DNA of 23,887 bases, taken from NCBI GenBank assembly GCA_964396245.1, contig CAYNEO010000053.1, positions 1 through 23,887 on the forward strand. Direction: 5' to 3'. The position numbers were made by a program, and so were the translations under genes. A model generated the notes under the pieces. The model was given only the letters and a program-made list of their open reading frames with translations, made no database searches and was not told the DNA's origin. This document shows positions 7,201-15,048 of this stretch, piece by piece. Every line of letters begins with the position of its first letter. Positions within the stretch are counted from its first letter, which is position 1. This DNA is from CAYNEO01 sp964396245 (GTDB taxonomy: Bacteria; Zixibacteria; MSB-5A5; GN15; FEB-12).

Positions 7201-8652
7201 ATGTCTACTATTCTCGTTCTCGGTTCAACCGGTTACGTCGGCGGACGGCTCGTGCCGCGGCTGATCGAGCGAAATCACACCGTTCGATGTCTGGTGCGGG
7301 ACCGGCGCAAGCTCGACGGAAAGCCATGGCGGCAACAGGTGGAAGTCTTTGAAGGCGATGCCCTCAATCCGGAATCGATTGAATCGGCGTTTCACGGGGT
7401 GGAAGTCGTGTATTACCTCATTCACTCCATGGCTTCCGGCGAGGGTTCGTTCGAAAAGCTCGATCATCAGGCAGCCGGGAATGTCGCCAATATCGCCGCC
7501 AGAGCCGACGTGAAACGCATCGTGTATCTCGGCGGTCTGGGCAGGCGTGACACCACTCAATCCGCCCACCTGCGCAGCCGACACCAAACCGGCGATACCC
7601 TCAGGAGGGGAAAGGTACCCGTCACTGAATTCCGCGCCGCCGTCATCGTGGGATCAGGCAGCGTCTCATTTGAATTGATCCATCATCTTGTCAACCGCCT
7701 GCCCGTGATGATCTGTCCGCGATGGGTGTACACCCGCACGCAGCCGATCGCCATAGCCGATGTGCTCCAGTATCTCGTCCGTGCCATCGATACGCCCGAA
7801 ACTGTGGGAAAGACTATCGATATCGGCGGCCCGGAAATCCTGACTTATCGTGACATGATGCTGATCACCGGCAAGGTCCTGGGCCTCCGACGGCTTCTTG
7901 TCGAAGTTCCCGTGTTGACCCCCCGGCTGTCATCGTACTGGGTGAATCTCGTCACGCCCATCCCGGCCGGTCTGGCGCGCGCCCTGATTGAAGGCCTTCG
8001 TTATGAAACCGTGTGCGAAAACGACGATGCCCTTCGGTTGTTCGATATCAAACCCATGAGCTTCGCTGAAGCTGTCAGTCGGGCGCTCGCCCGGGTCCGC
8101 GATTACCGTGTCGAAACGAGGTGGACGGATGCGTCCTCGCGTCTTGAGCAGCCGCCAATCGACCCATCGCATCTCAAAATCGACCGGCGCACCGTGCGGG
8201 TCAACGCTCCTGCCGATACGACTTTCAGCGTGATACGCGCTATCGGCGGAAATACCGGCTGGTATTACGGCTCCTGGCTCTGGAAACTGCGCGGATTCAT
8301 CGATCAGCAACTGGGCGGTGTCGGTCTCCGCCGGGGCCGACGACACCCGACCGATATCGCCGTCGGTGACGCTCTTGATTTTTGGCGCGTCGAAGAATAC
8401 GTTGCAGGTGAAAAGCTGACCCTGCGCGCCGAGATGAAGGTCTGGGGTCAGGCCTGGCTGGAGTTTTCAGTCAAGTCTCAAGCTGACAATCATTCACTCC
8501 TGGCCCAGACTGCGCGTTACTACCCGCGCGGCCTTTTTGGCCTGGTTTACTGGTATGGCGTATATCCGATTCATGTCGCCGTGTTTCGCGGCATGGTAAA
8601 GGCAATTGCGAAACGGGCCGAACGCGAATACATGACGAAACAAACAGAATGA
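7201..8652 (+). CDS. NAD(P)-binding SDR protein with C-terminal DUF2867 domain
   Basis: This 483-residue two-domain protein starts with an extended/atypical short-chain dehydrogenase fold of the NmrA-like kind: the dinucleotide motif GSTGYVGG has G8, G11 and G14, followed by LVRDRRKLDG and the acidic EGDALNPESIESAF. The stretch YYLIHSM is a family mark. Residues from about 345 onward match the DUF2867 style (NTGWYYGSWLWKLRGFIDQQLGGVG, RRGRRHPTDIAVGDALDFWRVEE, then LTLRAEMKVWGQAWLEF), which is itself SRPBCC-like. The ATG at 7201 is preceded by GGGGCGGG and gives the nucleotide-binding strand right at the N-terminus; the frame extends upstream to 7111 but that would overlap the SRPBCC gene by over 80 bp. 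The substrate is unknown. It is the fourth gene of the photolyase operon. Confidence 0.88.
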   Translation: MSTILVLGSTGYVGGRLVPRLIERNHTVRCLVRDRRKLDGKPWRQQVEVFEGDALNPESIESAFHGVEVVYYLIHSMASGEGSFEKLDHQAAGNVANIAARADVKRIVYLGGLGRRDTTQSAHLRSRHQTGDTLRRGKVPVTEFRAAVIVGSGSVSFELIHHLVNRLPVMICPRWVYTRTQPIAIADVLQYLVRAIDTPETVGKTIDIGGPEILTYRDMMLITGKVLGLRRLLVEVPVLTPRLSSYWVNLVTPIPAGLARALIEGLRYETVCENDDALRLFDIKPMSFAEAVSRALARVRDYRVETRWTDASSRLEQPPIDPSHLKIDRRTVRVNAPADTTFSVIRAIGGNTGWYYGSWLWKLRGFIDQQLGGVGLRRGRRHPTDIAVGDALDFWRVEEYVAGEKLTLRAEMKVWGQAWLEFSVKSQADNHSLLAQTARYYPRGLFGLVYWYGVYPIHVAVFRGMVKAIAKRAEREYMTKQTE

Positions 8653-8675
8653 TGTATAATTGACAGGAATACAAA

Positions 8676-9644
8676 ATGGCTCGCAAAGATCGACCTGAAA
8701 ATCGAATCAAAGTTGGTCTCAGCACCTGCCTGCTGGGACAGAAGGTACGCTTCGACGGTCAGCACAAACACGACCGTTACATCACTGACATCCTCGGTCA
8801 GTACTTCCGATTCGTGCCGATTTGTCCGGAAGTTGAGGTAGGCATGGGCGTTCCCAGAGAAGCTGTCCGTCTCGAGGGAGATGTGAACGCTCCCCGCATG
8901 ATCGGCAGCCGGACCGGTGAGGACTGGACGGATCGAATGAACACCTATTCCCGGAAACGTGTCGGTCAGCGCGACCTGTCAGACATTCGCGGCTATATCC
9001 TCAAGAAAGACTCTCCCAGCTGCGGCATGGAGCGCGTCAAGCTCTATCACACGTCCGGCGGCGCCGAAAGAAAAGCGGTTGGCCTTTACGCAAAAGCTTT
9101 ACTTGACCAGCTCCCGCTCCTGCCGGTTGAGGAAGAAGGTCGTCTCAATGACATCCGCATCCGTGACAACTTCATCGTTCGTGTATTTGCCTACGACCGC
9201 CTGCGCAAGCTGTTCCAGGCCGGATGGAAACGAAAAGCCGTCGTGGCTTTCCATACGGCTCACAAATACCTCATCATGGCTCACTCGCCGACCCATTATA
9301 CCGAGATGGGCCGACTCGTTGCCGCCATCAGCAAATACACTCCCGCCGAGTTCCGCGATGCCTACAGCCGCGCCTTTATGGAAGCCCTGAAGGTAAAAAG
9401 CACAACGAAAAAGAACGTCAACGTTCTCCAGCATATCATGGGCTATCTCAAACACCATCTCACCCCGGATGAAAAGGCATCCGTCAATTCGGTTATCGAG
9501 GATTACCATAAGGAACTGGTCCCCCTTGTTGTTCCCCTTACGCTTATCAAGCATTATGTCGAGAAGTTCGATGTCGGCTATATTGCCGATCAGGTCTACC
9601 TGAATCCGCATCCCAAAGAACTGATGCTCCGCAACCACGTGTAG
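8676..9644 (+). CDS. DUF523-DUF1722 protein (TudS-like desulfidase fused to YbgA domain)
   Basis: Residues 10-165 form a DUF523 domain with three conserved cysteines: C18 (LSTCLLG), C50 (PICPEVEVGMGVPRE) and C116 (SPSCGMERV). In the DUF523 protein TudS such cysteines hold a [4Fe-4S] cluster that removes sulfur from 2-thiouracil. Residues about 180-322 are a DUF1722/YbgA domain (FIVRVFAYDRLRKLF, HTAHKYLIMAHSP, KYTPAEFRDAYSRAFM, HIMGYLKHHL). The same fusion is known as YbgA-type proteins, and E. coli ybgA lies next to phrB. The start has AGGA upstream (8663-8666) and lies 23 bp after the SDR stop, so it is the last gene of the operon, followed by a hairpin at 9668. Desulfidase activity on free or tRNA-derived thiopyrimidines is an inference. 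Confidence 0.88.
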   Translation: MARKDRPENRIKVGLSTCLLGQKVRFDGQHKHDRYITDILGQYFRFVPICPEVEVGMGVPREAVRLEGDVNAPRMIGSRTGEDWTDRMNTYSRKRVGQRDLSDIRGYILKKDSPSCGMERVKLYHTSGGAERKAVGLYAKALLDQLPLLPVEEEGRLNDIRIRDNFIVRVFAYDRLRKLFQAGWKRKAVVAFHTAHKYLIMAHSPTHYTEMGRLVAAISKYTPAEFRDAYSRAFMEALKVKSTTKKNVNVLQHIMGYLKHHLTPDEKASVNSVIEDYHKELVPLVVPLTLIKHYVEKFDVGYIADQVYLNPHPKELMLRNHV

Positions 9645-9667
9645 ACCGGAAACTGCCGGCGTCCGGA

Positions 9668-9689
9668 GGGCTGAATATTCGGCCCCTTT
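9668..9689 (+). terminator. Probable terminator of the photolyase operon
   Basis: GGGCTGA (9668-9674), loop ATAT, TCGGCCC (9679-9685) with one G-T pair, followed by CTTTC. It separates the operon from the zinc-ribbon genes. The T-run is short. Confidence 0.42.
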
Positions 9690-9728
9690 CAAGGTATTGT
9701 TTATCAAAATAAATACCGGAGGTCCGAC

Positions 9729-9938
9729 ATGATCCATCTCAATTTTCATTGTCCCAAATGCGGCGGGGCCCAGTATGAAATCGGTGAAATCCGCGCCGCC
9801 GGTGGTTTCTGGAGCAAAATATTCGACGTCCAGGGTCAGCGGTATACCGCGGTCACGTGCGGTCGATGCCGCTACACGGAGTTTTTCAAGGCTGACACCA
9901 GTATGCTTGGCAATATCTTCGATTTCTTTACCAACTGA
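9729..9938 (+). CDS. Small zinc-ribbon protein (DUF2082/COG3478 type)
   Basis: This 69-residue protein has two cysteine pairs, C8-x2-C11 (CPKC) and C44-x2-C47 (CGRC), joined by about 32 residues, a classic zinc ribbon. The segment between them, with FDVQGQRYTAVTCGRCRYTEFF, fits the small 'nucleic-acid-binding Zn-ribbon' family (DUF2082). The function is unknown; nucleic-acid binding is only predicted. A full GGAGG ribosome site (9718-9722) lies six bases before the ATG. The gene lies 84 bp after the photolyase operon, beyond a probable terminator, and 122 bp before another zinc-ribbon gene. Confidence 0.85.
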   Translation: MIHLNFHCPKCGGAQYEIGEIRAAGGFWSKIFDVQGQRYTAVTCGRCRYTEFFKADTSMLGNIFDFFTN

Positions 9939-10060
9939 TAATTGTTGACCGATCAATTCGATCAGGAGATATTGAGGAACCGAGAGCAGAATCTGCAACC
10001 GGCTGTCGACATCCGTTAGCAAGGCCCAACCAATGCCAACACGGCAAGGAGTGGTGTGCG

Positions 10061-10861
10061 ATGTCTCCAGAAACACAGCCGCATGTCTTCACCTGCGGGT
10101 CATGCAAGCAGGAGATCACGGTTCGTTTTCTCAAGCCGGGGGAGACCGCGCGATGTCCTCACTGCGGAGCCGGCAACATTGTCCCCGGCGATGCCGCCTC
10201 AGCGTCTGAGTTGGATCAGATGCCCGACCGCTCGCGCCAGAGTACGGTCGTATCCGGGACCGACCCGTTCCCTCGTTCTCCCGCCATGGTGAGAATCAAC
10301 ATTACGTTTCTCTTCCTCTTGCTCCTTTTCGGGACGGCATTCTTCGTGCTGGCAATCGCCATGCACGATTATCAACTCCCCATCCAGTTTTCGGCTCTCT
10401 TGATACCGTTCGTGGTTGTCTTCGGACTGTGGGCCATTACCGCCATTGTGCAGACTATACTCTTTCTTGTCTGGATATTCCGACTCCATCTCGACCTCCG
10501 CCATCTGTACGCCAACTATTCCCCGGGACCCGTACAGGCAGCCCTGCTCGTTTTCATCCCCGTTTATCAACTATATGGTTTCTGGAGCGTTTTTTCCCGC
10601 CTGTCGGCCGTCATGGTGAAAAAAGCGAAATTGTCGAGAAGTCTCCGGTTCTGGGTCGCGCTCTTCTACGTGACCATGATTCTCGGCTACACATACGTGA
10701 TCACCATGCTCTGGCCATCTCAAACGCTCTCCTACGAAGGGCTTTTTGCCTCCTGGGATCTTCTCCAGATAGGTCTCGGCCTTGTTTCGTATGTAGCGCT
10801 AATCAGGATAATTTCTCTCGTCAATGACGCCCTCGGTCTCGAAATCCAGCGTTCCAGGTAG
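10061..10861 (+). CDS. Zinc-ribbon membrane protein, DUF4328-like
   Basis: This 266-residue protein starts with a zinc ribbon (C12-x2-C15, CGSC; C32-x2-C35, CPHC), then a polar linker to about residue 75, then membrane helices near 77-100, 110-140, 155-175, 195-215 and 230-255. The core with FRLHLDLRHLY, SPGPVQAALLVFIPVYQLYGFW and the final RIISLVNDAL resembles DUF4328-type proteins, where a conserved Pro-rich turn follows the second helix. I am moderately sure of that match. The function is unknown; such ribbon-plus-membrane proteins are often placed in envelope regulation. AGGAG lies nine bases before the ATG. There is no obvious terminator before the exporter genes, 150 bp downstream. Confidence 0.75.
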   Translation: MSPETQPHVFTCGSCKQEITVRFLKPGETARCPHCGAGNIVPGDAASASELDQMPDRSRQSTVVSGTDPFPRSPAMVRINITFLFLLLLFGTAFFVLAIAMHDYQLPIQFSALLIPFVVVFGLWAITAIVQTILFLVWIFRLHLDLRHLYANYSPGPVQAALLVFIPVYQLYGFWSVFSRLSAVMVKKAKLSRSLRFWVALFYVTMILGYTYVITMLWPSQTLSYEGLFASWDLLQIGLGLVSYVALIRIISLVNDALGLEIQRSR

Positions 10862-11011
10862 AAATCTTTTCCTCGCTGCAACCTTTACACCGCATGTGCC
10901 GTCTGATTGGGTAAATGCAGGTGTATAGCTCTCTGTCAATTCCAGGACACTCGCACAGACTGAATCAAGAGCACGAAGACAGCGTAACTACACAAATACA
11001 GGGCAAATCCA

Positions 11012-12376
11012 ATGGCGAAGAAAAGACGCTTGAAGAAATGGCTGTTTATCGGCCTCCCCGTAGTCATAATCGCGGTACTGGTCGGCCTCAATCTCGGCAA
11101 ATCCAACGGAAATGCAACCACGGTACAGGCGGACCTCGTGAAAGTCGACGACATTTCCGAAGTTGTCACCGCTTCCGGCCGCATTGAACCTCAGACCAAG
11201 GTCGATATTACGGCCGAAGTATCCGCTCAAATTGTCAGGTTGTTCGTCTCCGAAGGCGATTATGTCACCCGCGGAACGATGTTGCTTCTGCTCGATACCG
11301 TTCAGGCACAGTCCGATGTCGCCCAGGCCCGATACTCCGTCGATGAAATCACGGCTCGCGCCGAAGCCGCCCGGACCCAGCGTGACAAGGACAAGCTTGA
11401 GTTCGAACGCCAGAAACGGCTTTTCGAACAGAAGCTCACTTCCGAGAATGCCTATACCGACGCCAAATTCGCGAACGACAACTCGCTGGCCAACTACAAC
11501 GCGACCCTTGCTCAGGTGAAGACACTCACCGCCCGTCTGGAACAGGCCGAAGACCGTCTGAGAAAGACCAAAATCGTTGCGCCGATGGACGGCACGATTA
11601 CTTACCTCAGCGCCGAAGTCGGGGAGATTGCGCAGGCCCAGACATCAGCCACCCAGGGCAAGACACTTATGACCATAGCTGACCTGTCGACTTTCGAAGT
11701 TGAGGTCGAAGTGGACGAGACTGAAATCGCGAAAGTGACTATCGGCCAGCCGGCGGATATCCGTGTCGATGCCTTCCGCGATACGTCGTTCGCCGGATAC
11801 GTGGTGGAAATTGGAAATTCGGCCGTCATCCAGGGTCAGGGGACCGAGAGTTACACCACGAGTTTCCGTGTCAAGGTGCGGTTTGCCGATACCGACGCCT
11901 CCATACGGCCCGGAATGTCAGCCACGGTTGACATAACCACCGCCACAGAAAAAGAAGCGACGCTGATTCCATACGCCGCCCTCGTATCACGCGAGTTTCA
12001 CCCGGACTCGCTCGATATGCCGCCGACGTCCGAAAAGTCTGATGGCGTGTTCGCGGCGGACGGCGCCGACGATAGCGACATGGTCGACGAAACCGCCGCC
12101 CCGGACACGGTTTCAGACTCTGCCACGGCTGAATCCCGGAAATCCAAAGAGAGAGTGAAGTTGACCGGCGTGTTCGTCGTGAAGGAAGGCCGGGCGAAGT
12201 TTGTCGAAGTCCCTACCGGCATCGCCGACGAACTGAATATCGTCGCACTCTCCGGAGTGGCGCCGCAGGACACCGTCATTTCAGGTTCGTTCCAGACACT
12301 GCGTAAATTGAAGAACGGCGACGCGGTCGTTATTGAGCAACGCTCTCTCGACAAAATGAAAGAAAAGCAGATATAG
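11012..12376 (+). CDS. MacA/HlyD-type periplasmic adaptor of an ABC exporter
   Basis: This 454-residue protein anchors in the inner membrane by one N-terminal helix (about 8-27, KKWLFIGLPVVIIAVLVGL) and extends into the periplasm. A first lipoyl half-motif lies near 50-92 (VVTASGRIEPQ...VSEGDYVTRGTMLLLLD), followed by a coiled coil (about 93-180, rich in Glu, Ala, Lys and Arg), the second lipoyl half (KTKIVAPMDGTITYLSAEVGE) and beta-barrel and membrane-proximal domains. An Asp/Ser/Ala-rich, probably disordered insert at about 330-385 is unusual for the family. It links this inner-membrane pump to an outer-membrane channel. It is followed 16 bp downstream by the first of two permease genes. 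The substrate is unknown. Confidence 0.9.
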   Translation: MAKKRRLKKWLFIGLPVVIIAVLVGLNLGKSNGNATTVQADLVKVDDISEVVTASGRIEPQTKVDITAEVSAQIVRLFVSEGDYVTRGTMLLLLDTVQAQSDVAQARYSVDEITARAEAARTQRDKDKLEFERQKRLFEQKLTSENAYTDAKFANDNSLANYNATLAQVKTLTARLEQAEDRLRKTKIVAPMDGTITYLSAEVGEIAQAQTSATQGKTLMTIADLSTFEVEVEVDETEIAKVTIGQPADIRVDAFRDTSFAGYVVEIGNSAVIQGQGTESYTTSFRVKVRFADTDASIRPGMSATVDITTATEKEATLIPYAALVSREFHPDSLDMPPTSEKSDGVFAADGADDSDMVDETAAPDTVSDSATAESRKSKERVKLTGVFVVKEGRAKFVEVPTGIADELNIVALSGVAPQDTVISGSFQTLRKLKNGDAVVIEQRSLDKMKEKQI

Positions 12377-12392
12377 GCCAGGCCCTCAACCT

Positions 12393-13643
12393 ATGCATAC
12401 GCGAGTCACCAACCGAATCCTTGTTGTCGTTTCGCTCGTCCGTGAATCGGCCGCCGCCCTCTGGACCAACAAGCTCCGTTCATTTCTCACCATCCTCGGT
12501 ATGATCATGGGTGTCTCCTCGGTGATCACCATCGTCTCCACCGTAGAGGGTCTGCAATCGAGCATGGAGAGGACATTCGATTCTATGGGCCCCAAGGCCT
12601 TCATGGTCACTCGCTTTGGCTTTGCACTCACCTGGTCTGATTATCTCGAACGCATGAAGCGTAAGAAATTGACCGTCGATCTCATTCCGCTCATCGAACA
12701 GGGTTGTCCCGACTGCCTCCATGTCGGCGCTGAGGCTTATGCTTCCGACGACGTAAAGTATGGCTCGACCCGCATTCGTCGCATCGAAATAAGGGGTGAA
12801 ACCCCGAACCTTCAGGATGTCCGCGGCTTCGATCTTCTCATGGGACGTTATCTGTCCGAGGAAGACAATATTCGTCGCCGAAACGTGGCCGTGATCGGCT
12901 ATACGGTTCTGGAGAGATTTTTCACCAACGAGGACCCGCTGGGAAAGACTATCAAAATCGGAAGACGCGAATTCACCGTCATCGGGATCGCCGAGAAACT
13001 CGATGGCGGTATCGTACAGGGAATGGACGAGTTTGTTGTAGTCCCGATTGCGACTCACCAGAAAATGTTCAAGCAACCCGGCAACCCGGTCGTCATCGTG
13101 GGAGACGCCGTATCCCTTGAGAAACGCGAAGACGCTATCGATCAGGTCCGCGTCGTCCTGCGCTCGGCCAGACATATTCCCTACGAAGAAAAAGATGATT
13201 TTGAGATCATCACGCCGGATGCTATCCTCAGTTTCATTAACGACCTGACACGGGCATTCCGGGTGCTGATGGTTTCCCTGCCGTTGCTGTCAATCGTAAT
13301 CGGCGGGATTGTCATTATGAACATCATGATGATCTCGGTCACCGAACGAACCCGCGAGATTGGCATCCGGAAATCCGTGGGCGCGAAACAATCGAATATC
13401 CTCCTCCAGTTCCTCTACGAATCAACTATCCTCTCGCTGATTGGCGGTCTGATCGGTGTTGCCCTGGGTGTCAAGCTCGGCGCGATGGTGCTGACCACGT
13501 GGATGGATGTCAGTACGACCCCCACAACACTCGCCGTCATCCTGGGCTTTGGAATCTCAACCGTTGTCGGCCTTTTCTTCGGCATTTACCCGGCAATGAA
13601 AGCCGCCCGACTCGATCCAATAAAGGCGCTCAGCTATGAGTAA
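12393..13643 (+). CDS. ABC exporter permease, MacB/FtsX type (first paralogue)
   Basis: This 416-residue permease has an N-terminal membrane helix (about 28-50, LRSFLTILGMIMGVSSVITIV), a large periplasmic MacB-type core (about 55-290) and three C-terminal helices forming the FtsX domain (about 297-320, 348-372, 380-405). The conserved RTREIGIRKSVGAKQSNILLQFL coupling segment lies before the third helix. There is no fused ATP-binding domain, unlike true MacB. It ends in KALSYE, a typical permease end. The stop overlaps the next gene by 8 bp (13636-13643), so the two permeases are translated together and probably form a heterodimer. No ATPase gene lies in the window. Confidence 0.92.
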   Translation: MHTRVTNRILVVVSLVRESAAALWTNKLRSFLTILGMIMGVSSVITIVSTVEGLQSSMERTFDSMGPKAFMVTRFGFALTWSDYLERMKRKKLTVDLIPLIEQGCPDCLHVGAEAYASDDVKYGSTRIRRIEIRGETPNLQDVRGFDLLMGRYLSEEDNIRRRNVAVIGYTVLERFFTNEDPLGKTIKIGRREFTVIGIAEKLDGGIVQGMDEFVVVPIATHQKMFKQPGNPVVIVGDAVSLEKREDAIDQVRVVLRSARHIPYEEKDDFEIITPDAILSFINDLTRAFRVLMVSLPLLSIVIGGIVIMNIMMISVTERTREIGIRKSVGAKQSNILLQFLYESTILSLIGGLIGVALGVKLGAMVLTTWMDVSTTPTTLAVILGFGISTVVGLFFGIYPAMKAARLDPIKALSYE

Positions 13644-14889
13644 GTTCTTTCACTCTCTTGCGGAAGTCAGCGAGGGCGTCCGGCTCGCCATCAGTGCCGT
13701 CAGGTCGAACAAATTCCGCAGCCTGATGACTATTATCGGCGTCATGATCGGCGTCGGTGCGGTGATCCTCGTTAATACCATCATGGACGGCTTTCGCCGC
13801 TACGCCGAGGAATCGATCGACAAAATCGGCTCGAACGTGATGTATATCAGCAAGTGGGAGGAAGGCACCGATTTTGACAACTTGACCGAAGCAGAACGCC
13901 GCCGGAAGGACATTACCATGGACGAGGCCTACGCCATACAACAGATGTGTCCCCTGGTAAAGGCTGTGTCTCCGGAGAAGATGCATTTCAACAATGTCGC
14001 TAAATACGGCGACCGCCAGATTCGCACCCCCGATGATTTCCGCGGCTGTTGGCCGACACAACCGATAGTCACCAATCGCGAGGTCTCCCACGGCCGGTTT
14101 ATCGACGACGCCGACATGAGGCGCAAAGGTATGGTCTGCGTGATCGGACCGGAAATTGCCGATGCCCTCTTTGATGATCACGCCGAGGCGATCGACAAGA
14201 AGGTTCGCATCAACGGCTACGAGTTCAAAGTGGTCGGTGTCCAGGAACGTGTCGAGGACCTGTTTAATATCAGCGAGAACGATTTCATCTTTATCCCGAT
14301 GACCACCTTTGAAAAGCTCTATCCCAACCAGAAACGTGTTTACCTGCTGGTCAGCGCTGTTTCGCGCCTCCAGTTTGCGGATGCCCTCGACCAGGTCGTC
14401 AATGCCCTGCGTCGGGTGCGACAGGTGCGCCCCGACGAACCCAACAACTTCGGCATCGAGACACAAGAACGATTCAAGGATGAGGTGAATAATATCACGG
14501 TCAAAGTGCAGCTCGGCGCTACCGCGGTTGCCTGCGTCGGTCTTATGGTCGGCGTGATAGGCGTCATGAACATCATGCTCGTAGCCGTCACCCAGCGGAC
14601 CCGGGAAATCGGTGTCCGCAAAGCAGTCGGGGCCAAGAAGGCTAACATCCTCTTTCAATTCCTTGTCGAAGCCGGCACCCTGACCGGTCTGGGCGGTATT
14701 GTCGGTATTATCTTCGGGGCTCTGCTCGGGCTGCTCATCACCACTATCCTTGACTGGCACTACTCCCTTTCCATGCTCTGGATCTTGATCGGTGTCTGCA
14801 TTTCGGTGGGCACCGGGATGATCGCCGGGATGTATCCCGCGTGGCGAGCCGCCCGCGTGGACCCGATTGTCGCCTTGCGCTACGAGTAA
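13636..14889 (+). CDS. ABC exporter permease, MacB/FtsX type (second paralogue)
   Basis: This 417-residue permease is a paralogue of its upstream neighbour, with the same layout: first helix about 28-50 (RSLMTIIGVMIGVGAVILV), periplasmic core to about 285, then the FtsX domain with three helices and RTREIGVRKAVGAKKANILFQFL before the third. It ends DPIVALRYE. It starts inside the end of the first permease gene (ATGAGTAA), with GAGG-like sequence absent, so it relies on coupling. The two permeases share their signature segments but differ in the periplasmic core, suggesting an old duplication. No terminator is evident after it; the next gene starts 160 bp downstream with its own promoter. Confidence 0.92.
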   Translation: MSKFFHSLAEVSEGVRLAISAVRSNKFRSLMTIIGVMIGVGAVILVNTIMDGFRRYAEESIDKIGSNVMYISKWEEGTDFDNLTEAERRRKDITMDEAYAIQQMCPLVKAVSPEKMHFNNVAKYGDRQIRTPDDFRGCWPTQPIVTNREVSHGRFIDDADMRRKGMVCVIGPEIADALFDDHAEAIDKKVRINGYEFKVVGVQERVEDLFNISENDFIFIPMTTFEKLYPNQKRVYLLVSAVSRLQFADALDQVVNALRRVRQVRPDEPNNFGIETQERFKDEVNNITVKVQLGATAVACVGLMVGVIGVMNIMLVAVTQRTREIGVRKAVGAKKANILFQFLVEAGTLTGLGGIVGIIFGALLGLLITTILDWHYSLSMLWILIGVCISVGTGMIAGMYPAWRAARVDPIVALRYE

Positions 14890-14940
14890 ATTGCCCCGTC
14901 CGTTTTCCCGATCTAATAGCATAGATATCGTTTTACCAGC

Positions 14941-14969
14941 TTGCTAAACCCTGAGCCTCGTAATATATT
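14941..14969 (+). promoter_or_regulatory. Promoter of the TSP3/dockerin-like gene
   Basis: TTGCTA (14941-14946), 17-bp spacer, TATATT (14964-14969), followed by ACAGGAC (14976-14982). It resembles the promoters at 17213 and 19922 in hexamers and in the bases just downstream. Confidence 0.55.
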
Positions 14970-15008
14970 ATGGCAACAGGACGTATACTATTCGAGGGTA
15001 CCAGGGCG

Positions 15009-15030
15009 TAAACCCGGAGAGTTGGGTTTA
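15009..15030 (+). promoter_or_regulatory. Leader hairpin before the ribosome site
   Basis: TAAACCC (15009-15015) pairs with GGGTTTA (15024-15030) around an eight-base loop. The AGGAGGG ribosome site begins four bases later (15035). The hairpin could protect the message or tune translation. Confidence 0.4.
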
Positions 15031-15048
15031 TCTTAGGAGGGTCGGGCC

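Noticed and set aside
9099..10076. A 325-codon minus-strand frame across the DUF1722 region and the small zinc-ribbon gene
   Set aside because: Both plus-strand genes show conserved residues and ribosome sites, so this frame is a composition effect.
13630..14922. A 430-codon minus-strand open frame opposite the second permease
   Set aside because: The plus strand encodes a clear MacB/FtsX permease here; the antisense frame is low-complexity, His/Asp/Gly-rich and has no family motif.
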